From: Melioribacteraceae bacterium
Lineage (GTDB): Bacteria > Bacteroidota > Ignavibacteria > Ignavibacteriales > Melioribacteraceae
Direction of reading: 5' to 3'
DNA length: 11,647 bases
NCBI GenBank assembly: GCA_027858595.1
Contig: JAQICK010000057.1
Location: 1-11,647 of the forward strand
How positions within the stretch are numbered: position 1 is the first letter of the stretch; each line of letters begins with the position of its first letter. A program made the position numbers and the translations under genes. Positions 6,891 to 11,647 of the stretch are shown in pieces. The notes below the pieces were generated by a model, which had not been told where the DNA came from, made no database searches, and saw only the letters and a program-made list of their open reading frames with translations.

Positions 6891-6973
6891 ACAAAGGGAC
6901 CCAAAGGAGACACGAGGGTTACACAGAGGGACGAATTCCTCTCTGTGTAAGTCTGTGGTTTTCTGTGAATCAC
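6891..6973. repeat. dyad and 11-base-periodic repeat between cytochrome and kinase genes
   Basis: TTACACAGAG (6919-6928) and CTCTGTGTAA (6941-6950) are perfect inverted copies. On the - strand transcript three more pairs (GGA/TCC) extend the stem past a one-base bulge, leaving a five-base loop. Left of it a loose motif of the CACAAAGGGAC type recurs about every 11 bases from 6890; right of it TCTGTG recurs (6952-6957, 6962-6967). No T-run follows on the - strand, so a simple terminator is unlikely. An mRNA stabilising or processing hairpin, or a genome-wide repeat, fits better. Confidence 0.6.
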
Positions 6974-6997
6974 TGTATTTGCTTTAATTCTTTTCAT

Positions 6998-8134
6998 CTA
7001 CTTAACTTTTTTACCAGGTAAATTCTTTGGAACAACAAATCCTTCATCCTCATCGTGGCAGTTTGTACACAATGGTTTCTTGTAACTTAAATTTCCATCT
7101 TCATCTTCATGACAATCACTACATGAGTTGTCAATATGGTTTTCGTCTAGTTTTAACCCAGTAATAGTATGATTAAAGTTCTCTTCATCCCAAGTATGAC
7201 AACTTTGGCACTGAGAATTTAATCCTTTATAACTTCCTTTTTTTGTATGGCAACTATTACATGTATTTTTTGAATGATATTTATTTATATCAAATCCAGT
7301 ATTTGCAAAGTGATTAAAAGGCTTGGTCTCTTTATCAGTATGGCATTTAGCACATTGATTTTTATTTTCTGTGTCATGGCATGATACACATCTACTGTGA
7401 TTACTTCCATCAACAGTTTTTTTGAAATCTAATTTTTGATTGTGGCAAGATTGGCACGATTCGTCTTGATGACAATCGACACACTCAAGCCCAAATAATT
7501 CAATGTGATCGTTGTGGTGGAATGTTGCAACTTTTCCTCTTTTGCATTCGCCAGTTTCATAAACTTTTGTTGCTGGGTGCTCAACAAGTTTATACACTTT
7601 TACTATTTCAGTTGGAGAAATGGCAGACTTATAATTGTCATTTAAAGTATGACAATTTTCACATTTTGATTCTTCTTCCCATTTTGAATGGCAATCCATG
7701 CACTGTCTGTGATATGCCGATTTTAAGTCGGGCATTTGTATATCAACTTTATTTCTATCTGTTTCGTGGCAATTGCTACATTTAACAATTTCTCCTGGTG
7801 GATTGTAGTGATGGCAAGCCGTACAGCCTTCACCCATTTCAGACATTTCTGCATGAGCTTTATGCAAAAAATTAACAGAACCATAAATGTCTTTCTCACC
7901 TTGAATATTATTTATTTCAAAAACTTCTGGTGCGTCACCTACTTTGTGTGCAGTAACATTGCCTTTTTCTCTTGGACATAATGCCAAACATGGATTTGTT
8001 TTTGTAGGAATTTCGCACGCATGGCAAGTGGAACATTCTAGATTTTGCTTTGAATGTAGTTTAGATATTTTCTTTTGTGCAAAAGAGCTGGATATGAGAA
8101 ACCCTAATAATATTAAATAAATTAATTTTTTCAT
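6998..8134 (-). CDS. periplasmic 13-haem cytochrome c
   Basis: The 378-residue product starts with a Sec signal peptide (MKKLIYLILLGFLISSSFA, cleavage near residue 19). It carries thirteen CXXCH motifs, at residues 34, 104, 119, 145, 158, 218, 227, 249, 261, 292, 309, 338 and 356, with many extra His residues for bis-His ligation. It is expected in the periplasm, passing electrons between the membrane module encoded just upstream and other cytochromes, in the manner of Hmc-type complexes. The N-terminus is unusual: the first CXXCH runs into ACEIPTKTNPCLALCPRE, adding Cys40, Cys49 and Cys53. These could bind a further cofactor or form a disulphide. The ATG overlaps the stop of the NrfD-like gene (ATGA), with a GGAGG site inside that gene's end. 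The terminal electron acceptor or donor cannot be told from sequence. Confidence 0.92.
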   Translation of the reverse strand: MKKLIYLILLGFLISSSFAQKKISKLHSKQNLECSTCHACEIPTKTNPCLALCPREKGNVTAHKVGDAPEVFEINNIQGEKDIYGSVNFLHKAHAEMSEMGEGCTACHHYNPPGEIVKCSNCHETDRNKVDIQMPDLKSAYHRQCMDCHSKWEEESKCENCHTLNDNYKSAISPTEIVKVYKLVEHPATKVYETGECKRGKVATFHHNDHIELFGLECVDCHQDESCQSCHNQKLDFKKTVDGSNHSRCVSCHDTENKNQCAKCHTDKETKPFNHFANTGFDINKYHSKNTCNSCHTKKGSYKGLNSQCQSCHTWDEENFNHTITGLKLDENHIDNSCSDCHEDEDGNLSYKKPLCTNCHDEDEGFVVPKNLPGKKVK

Positions 8135-9375
8135 TTCAAACCTCCACGGATAGCATACTTGGCTTTGGTTCCAAAGTTCCTAATGGGAAGGCTAATGATA
8201 GGAAAGATTTTTACAAAAAGACGATAAATCAAAATTTCCAGTGCAACAAACCCAATAGTAACTGAAATTTCGCCAATGGATGGGAAATATGCTTCGGTTG
8301 CATAAGGAGGATTGTATGCAGTAATAAAGTTGTTAAACCGATTCATAACAACTCCAAAAATTACTAGCATTGATGCTACGTAAAGTCCAGTAACAGAATT
8401 ACGAACTGCCTCCGAAAGAAACATTCGCAGTGGAATTATAACTCCAACAACCAACTCAATTGCAAAAAGAACTGTTGTTGTATTAAATTCATATAAGTAA
8501 ACAAAAGTTTCGCGAATAAACATATCTCCTATTTTTGCTGCAAGGTAAATACCAAGTAAAGGTGCAACAAATTTTGATAGGCTTGAAAGAACATCCGTTT
8601 CAGGCTTTAATCCAAAAGATTTTGAAGCAGTAATCGATTCCATTATGACCATTGGAAACCCAACCGATATTGCAGAAAGCAAGAATAGTAACGGCAACAC
8701 TGGTGTTTGCCAAAGTGGATGAATTTTAGGACCAGCAATAACCATCAATGTTCCAAGTGATGATTGATGCAAACAAGAAAGCACGACACCTGCAATGATG
8801 AAGATGAACATTGTTTTATCAAGTCCGCGCTCTAATTTTCTTAAAAGTCCGTCAACTAAAAGATTAAATCTCTTAAATAATCCAGGTAGATTTACTCTTC
8901 CAATAAAACGTTCTGTAACAATTGGAAGAAATTCAATGTATAGCACCGAAACGTATATCATAACACAAATGCCCACTTCAAAAAGTGCCGAGTTTCCGTT
9001 CCACATAACCAGTGGATGCCAAATGTAATACCAACGACCAAGATCAACAAAAACGCCCATTGCAACAAAAGTATAACCAAGCATTGCGGTTAAAAGAGCT
9101 GGACGAATTATTGCTTCATATTTATCACGGTGCATAATATGGCCTAATGCTGCCGTAGTAAATCCACCAGCTGCAAGAGCAACGCCGGCACCAACATCAA
9201 TTGCAATCCAAATTCCCCAAGGAAACTGATTATTAAGATTTGTAACTGAGCCAATTCCGAAGAAAAATCTCATTGCTAAAAAAACTAATCCATTTATTGC
9301 AATTGCTGCAAGAACAATTACCCATGGAGTAAAATATTTTTTTGTTATTTGTTCTGGTTTAAATGCATGTTCCAT
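8131..9375 (-). CDS. NrfD/HybB-like integral membrane quinone-interacting subunit
   Basis: The 414-residue protein has ten hydrophobic segments long enough to cross the membrane and few charged residues in them, as in the NrfD/PsrC/HybB family. These subunits exchange electrons with menaquinone and dock to a periplasmic ferredoxin-like subunit, which is the product of the gene directly upstream. The opening FPWGIWIAIDVGAGVALAAGG and the GRWYYIWHP region look most like the HybB branch. No [NiFe]-hydrogenase large or small subunit lies in the window, so the unit appears to be a stand-alone quinone:cytochrome oxidoreductase. Its ATG shares one base with the preceding TAA (TAATG), after a strong GGGAGGT site. 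Its stop overlaps the start of the cytochrome gene by four bases. The direction of electron flow is not decided by the sequence. Confidence 0.9.
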   Translation of the reverse strand: MEHAFKPEQITKKYFTPWVIVLAAIAINGLVFLAMRFFFGIGSVTNLNNQFPWGIWIAIDVGAGVALAAGGFTTAALGHIMHRDKYEAIIRPALLTAMLGYTFVAMGVFVDLGRWYYIWHPLVMWNGNSALFEVGICVMIYVSVLYIEFLPIVTERFIGRVNLPGLFKRFNLLVDGLLRKLERGLDKTMFIFIIAGVVLSCLHQSSLGTLMVIAGPKIHPLWQTPVLPLLFLLSAISVGFPMVIMESITASKSFGLKPETDVLSSLSKFVAPLLGIYLAAKIGDMFIRETFVYLYEFNTTTVLFAIELVVGVIIPLRMFLSEAVRNSVTGLYVASMLVIFGVVMNRFNNFITAYNPPYATEAYFPSIGEISVTIGFVALEILIYRLFVKIFPIISLPIRNFGTKAKYAIRGGLK

Positions 9376-10274
9376 TAGTGACCTCCCTCATTTTCTTTGG
9401 TTTTTGAGAGCCACATTACCCCACCGAGTAAAGCGTATAGAGCAACTGGAGGAACAAAATATGCAAACAGACCATGTTGAATTGATTCGGAAACCCCTGG
9501 TGCCGGGTTTGTGCCCAATTTAGGAAATACAGTTTCTACTAAACTGTTCTCGGCTAAATAAAGCCATGATGTTCCTCCAACTTCGTGTTCGCCAAATACA
9601 TGATCGTGATATTTTTCTGGATTTTTTTCAATTCTTCTTTTTGCTTCAATAACAAGTTCTTCTCTTGTTCCATAAGTTAATGCACCAACAGGACAAATTT
9701 CTGCACAAGCAGGTAGTTTTCCTTCTTGTGTTCTATCGTAACAGAAATCACACTTAGCAATTTTGGGGTCTAGTGCTTTGTGGTATTCAAAAGCTGGTAT
9801 TTGGAATGGACATGCAATCATGCAATATCTACACCCAATACATACATCAGTATCCCAGGTAACTGCACCATTTTCTTGTTTTTTTATTGCACCCACTATG
9901 CATGCCGATACGCAAGCTGGATGATCGCAGTGCATACATTGTAGTTTTACTTTGTCGCTGTTCATTACAGATTTATCAATCTGGTTTACAACTGTTAAAG
10001 CGTCTTCGGATGGTCTTCTTTGTGAACCATCAGTTAGTTTAGTGGAATAATCCTCTATATTACCAGGTTCAATGTGGTGTGCAGTTTTACAAGCCCATTC
10101 ACATTTTCCACAACCAATACATGTTGTTGTATCAACTAAAACACCATTTCTATCCACAGATAATTCACCACGCGAGCTTGCTTTTGCAACCTTAGGCGAA
10201 ACTGCCGTAAGAGTTGCAGCCGTAGTTCCGATAGCTGCAAATGTTTTGAGAAAGTCTCTCCGATTTTGTGACAT
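9375..10274 (-). CDS. Tat-exported 4x[4Fe-4S] ferredoxin-type subunit, HybA-like
   Basis: The 299-residue product begins with a twin-arginine signal (NRRDFLK, residues 4-10, then a hydrophobic Ala/Thr-rich stretch). Sixteen cysteines in four groups (52/55/58/62, 113/116/121/125, 145/148/151/155, 175/178/190/194) can hold four [4Fe-4S] clusters, as in HybA, HmcB, NrfC and DsrO. The segment EVGGTSWLYLAENS near 231-244 and the single C-terminal membrane anchor (about 268-290) are HybA features. It should face the periplasm, wiring the NrfD/HybB-like quinone subunit to the multihaem cytochrome. An AGGA site stands eight bases before the ATG, and the gap to the upstream NifX-like gene is 16 bases, so co-transcription is likely. 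A hydrogenase role is not supported, since no catalytic subunits are nearby. Confidence 0.93.
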   Translation of the reverse strand: MSQNRRDFLKTFAAIGTTAATLTAVSPKVAKASSRGELSVDRNGVLVDTTTCIGCGKCEWACKTAHHIEPGNIEDYSTKLTDGSQRRPSEDALTVVNQIDKSVMNSDKVKLQCMHCDHPACVSACIVGAIKKQENGAVTWDTDVCIGCRYCMIACPFQIPAFEYHKALDPKIAKCDFCYDRTQEGKLPACAEICPVGALTYGTREELVIEAKRRIEKNPEKYHDHVFGEHEVGGTSWLYLAENSLVETVFPKLGTNPAPGVSESIQHGLFAYFVPPVALYALLGGVMWLSKTKENEGGH

Positions 10275-10290
10275 AACTATTTCCTATCTA

Positions 10291-10638
10291 TTAAGTAATT
10301 TTGTTTCCAAACGTATGCTTTCCGCCTTCTTTTATATAGCCAGCAAAATAATTTTGAAGTGTTTCATCAACTTCTCCTTGAATCCAAGGAATTACTCTTA
10401 TCTTTGATTTTGTTAGTTCTACATAACATCGTTCTGTTAAGCCGTTACAAATTATTAAATCTGGTTTCATGCGGATTAATCTATTTATTCTTTCAAGTCT
10501 GTTATTAGTAATAATTTTAATAGATTCCTTCTTCTGAATCTTTCCATTTTCATGACTCAGCAAATTGAAATGTTGTGCGTAATCTAAGCGAGGTGAAATT
10601 CTTTCTTCAAACACAGGTATAATTATTGTTTCTATCAT
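10291..10638 (-). CDS. NifX/NifB-C-terminal-like (dinitrogenase Fe-Mo cofactor family) domain protein
   Basis: The 115-residue single-domain protein resembles the Nitro_FeMo-Co fold shared by NifX, NifY, VnfX and the C-terminus of NifB: an IIIPVFEERISPRLDYAQ opening, a central strand (PDLIICNGLTER) and a short helix near the end. Archetypes bind iron-sulphur cofactor precursors. Stand-alone homologues are common beside iron-sulphur proteins without nitrogen fixation, so a cluster-handling role for the adjacent ferredoxin-type gene is only an inference. It is the first gene of the - strand operon. No Shine-Dalgarno precedes ATG 10638, and no better in-frame start exists nearby. The predicted sigma-54 start site falls only about one base upstream, so the message may be leaderless. 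If the promoter call is wrong, the start stands alone without a ribosome site. Confidence 0.8.
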   Translation of the reverse strand: MIETIIIPVFEERISPRLDYAQHFNLLSHENGKIQKKESIKIITNNRLERINRLIRMKPDLIICNGLTERCYVELTKSKIRVIPWIQGEVDETLQNYFAGYIKEGGKHTFGNKIT

Positions 10639-10656
10639 GTTGCACTGTATGCAACA
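10638..10656. promoter_or_regulatory. TGTTGCA-N5-TGCAACA dyad over the NifX-like start
   Basis: A perfect 7-base inverted repeat (10638-10644 and 10650-10656) overlaps the start codon and the -12 element of the predicted sigma-54 promoter. The same heptamer recurs at 10736-10773, which points to one binding factor acting at both places. Confidence 0.6.
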
Positions 10657-10666
10657 AATAGGCCAA
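10650..10666 (-). promoter_or_regulatory. sigma-54-type (RpoN) promoter of the redox operon
   Basis: Read on the - strand, the site is TTGGCCTATTTGTTGCA. It matches the TGGCAC-N5-TTGCW consensus at TGGC and TTGCA and has the invariant GG (10664-10663) and GC (10652-10651) exactly ten bases apart. The expected transcript start is near 10639, next to the ATG of the NifX-like gene. The clustered TGTTGCA sites lie about 97-134 bases upstream, where enhancer-binding proteins usually bind. The response regulators in this window lack the AAA+ domain needed to activate sigma-54, so the activator would be encoded elsewhere. Confidence 0.6.
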
Positions 10667-10735
10667 CAACACTTTATTCTAAAAGCTCATTATTTGTACG
10701 TAATCAAACTTTTTAACATAAGCGGATTTTGGTTT

Positions 10736-10773
10736 TGTTGCACATTTGCAACGGGTGTTGCAGTGCTGTTGCA
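10736..10773. promoter_or_regulatory. cluster of four TGTTGCA heptamers, helically phased
   Basis: TGTTGCA occurs at 10736-10742, 10756-10762 and 10767-10773. The inverted form TGCAAC with one mismatch (G for A at the last base) is at 10747-10753. Start points are 11, 9 and 11 bases apart, close to one helical turn. Together with the dyad at 10638-10656 this makes six copies in 136 bases, nearly all exact. They probably form an activator array for the - strand operon. Confidence 0.6.
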
Positions 10774-10901
10774 GTTGTGAAATGGAGTAAACGTCTTTTA
10801 CTTAATTAGAACTCAGGCCAAATCAGTTGTTTTTCAATCCCAAGTAAAATGTGAAGAATCTCATCTGCCCAAAAAGTTTCCCTTTTTTACAAGATTATTA
10901 A
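10774..10901. other. stretch without a recognisable feature
   Basis: Between the heptamer cluster and the AlbA_2 remnant I see no credible ORF, RNA gene or repeat. It may be further decayed sequence of the same remnant. Confidence 0.4.
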
Positions 10902-11206
10902 ACCTTTAAAACGGTTAATGAAGGAGAAACGGAAAGATTTGAACTTCACCTGCGTAATTTAATTAACACGACTTTTCCAGTTAGGTATGCTGCCAGAAAA
11001 TTTGTAATCAGTTTTTTAAGAATCGATGAAAAGACGTTTGTATAATTAAAATTGCCAAAGAAGAATATCCACTGTTCTTAAAAACATCGGATAAGAATGG
11101 AAGCAAAATAGAAAAGTTCTATATTCGCAGTGGAAATTCGTCACAAGAGATTACAACCCTAACTGAGATTAACAATTATATTGCGGTAAGATTTCAGGGA
11201 AAATAA
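10902..11206 (+). pseudogene. C-terminal remnant of an AlbA_2 (Schlafen-like) domain protein, frameshifted
   Basis: Two reading frames together give a recognisable C-terminus. The first, from about 10902 to 11033, encodes ...ERFELHLRNLINTTFPVRYAARK...RIDEKT. The second, from 11036 to the TAA at 11204-11206, encodes VCIIKIAKEEYPLFLKTSDK... then KIEKFYIRSGNSSQEITTLTEINNYI. One missing base near 11034-11036 separates them. The KFYIRSGNSSQE...EINNYI ending is typical of the large AlbA_2/putative DNA-binding family found in stand-alone proteins and at the end of some restriction-type enzymes. The N-terminal and central parts are absent, a TAA stands in frame at 10899-10901, and no start or ribosome site is seen. 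It is a dead fragment, probably left after loss or rearrangement of an accessory gene next to the operon's promoter. Confidence 0.75.
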
Positions 11207-11220
11207 CATTCTATTATTTG

Positions 11221-11647
11221 TTACTCATTATAAATATGGCTCCAAATACCGTTGTTGTTCTTTATATAAAATGGATATTTAAAAATAACACCCAATTCAT
11301 AAATAGATTTAAACTCCTTAAAGTTTGAATAGCTAAATGCAGGAATGAAAATAATACCAGTTAAAAAGGGTGAAATTGTGTATCCTAAGTGTGATTTGTC
11401 ATTTACCTTGTCAATTAGAAATGTTGGACCAAATTCTAATGCAATTATTGGGTAAAGAATTTCCAAACCCAAATGAACCTTTTGATAACTCTTATTAAAA
11501 TCAACAGCTAAAACCCCACCATAATTAAATGTTTTTTTAGAATCTAAATATGAAATAGCTATTTCGAAACCATAAGAATAACTATCCTCAACTCCAAAAA
11601 CATATGCAAATTTAACTCCAGGACTAATTGCAAAAATTGTTTTAGGA
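11221..11647 (-). CDS. unrecognised protein, probably beta-barrel, 5' end outside the window
   Basis: The frame is open from the right edge (first full codon 11646-11644) to the TAA at 11221-11223, giving 141 residues of a C-terminal part. An internal TTG at 11472 is not needed as a start, because the frame continues unbroken upstream (PKTIFAISPGVKFAYVFG...). The sequence alternates hydrophobic and polar residues, is rich in Gly, Tyr and Phe, and has repeated short strands such as GVKFAYVFG, YSYGFEIAISYL and YGGVLAVDF. This suits an outer-membrane beta-barrel. I do not recognise a family. It points toward the AlbA_2 remnant and ends 15 bases after that remnant's stop. Any operon partners lie outside the window. 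Confidence 0.7.
   Translation of the reverse strand, partial: PKTIFAISPGVKFAYVFGVEDSYSYGFEIAISYLDSKKTFNYGGVLAVDFNKSYQKVHLGLEILYPIIALEFGPTFLIDKVNDKSHLGYTISPFLTGIIFIPAFSYSNFKEFKSIYELGVIFKYPFYIKNNNGIWSHIYNE

Noticed and set aside
7522..7981. Open frames on the + strand opposite the multihaem cytochrome
   Set aside because: They are antisense to the CXXCH-rich gene and have low-complexity hydrophobic translations.
10072..10407. 111-codon + strand frame opposite the ferredoxin-type and NifX-like genes
   Set aside because: It spans the junction of two well-supported - strand genes and has no ribosome site or family resemblance.
11204..11223. Possible terminator between the AlbA_2 remnant and the right-edge gene
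   Set aside because: TAACA/TGTTA form only a five-base stem with a ten-base loop, and just four T's follow on the - strand, so support is too weak.

Overview
The window is AT-rich. Its genes look like those of an anaerobic or facultative Gram-negative bacterium of the Bacteroidota/Chlorobi/Ignavibacteria kind: dTDP-sugar genes of the surface-polysaccharide type, a periplasmic 13-haem cytochrome, a HybA/HybB-like membrane redox module, and small GIY-YIG and four-helix-bundle insert genes. This placement rests on remembered protein character; no search was run.

Left part (1-2852, + strand): rfbB (dTDP-glucose 4,6-dehydratase) and rfbA (glucose-1-phosphate thymidylyltransferase), two consecutive dTDP-sugar genes in reverse pathway order. 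rfbB carries an in-frame amber codon at 797-799. Between the two genes lies a nested insertion. The outer element (about 1212-1960) has roughly 40-nt inverted-repeat ends and carries a four-helix-bundle gene of the 23S rRNA intervening-sequence protein family. Inside that gene, straight after the conserved GANY codons, sits a 276-bp element. It has 13-bp terminal inverted repeats and almost nothing but an intact GIY-YIG endonuclease ORF. Removing 276 bp restores the host reading frame exactly. This is the most unusual structure in the window.

Middle and right part (2998-10638, - strand): seven closely packed genes, probably one main operon read right to left. The order is a NifX-like protein, a Tat-exported 4x[4Fe-4S] HybA-like protein, a ten-helix NrfD/HybB-like quinone protein, a 13-haem cytochrome c, a histidine kinase with haem-binding motifs in its periplasmic domain, and two response regulators that each end in a GcvH-like domain lacking the lipoyl-lysine. 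The first genes would form a menaquinone-linked electron-transfer complex facing periplasmic cytochromes. The last three look like its redox- or haem-responsive signalling module. The HybA/HybB-like and HybB-like/cytochrome junctions and the kinase/first-regulator junction overlap by a few bases. A 143-bp gap with a strong hairpin separates the cytochrome from the kinase. A sigma-54-like promoter lies almost on the NifX-like start codon, and TGTTGCA heptamers are clustered about 100 bp upstream of it.

Far right (10639-11647): the operon's upstream region, a decayed C-terminal remnant of an AlbA_2 (Schlafen-like) protein on the + strand, and the 3' part of an unrecognised, probably beta-barrel protein on the - strand that runs off the window.
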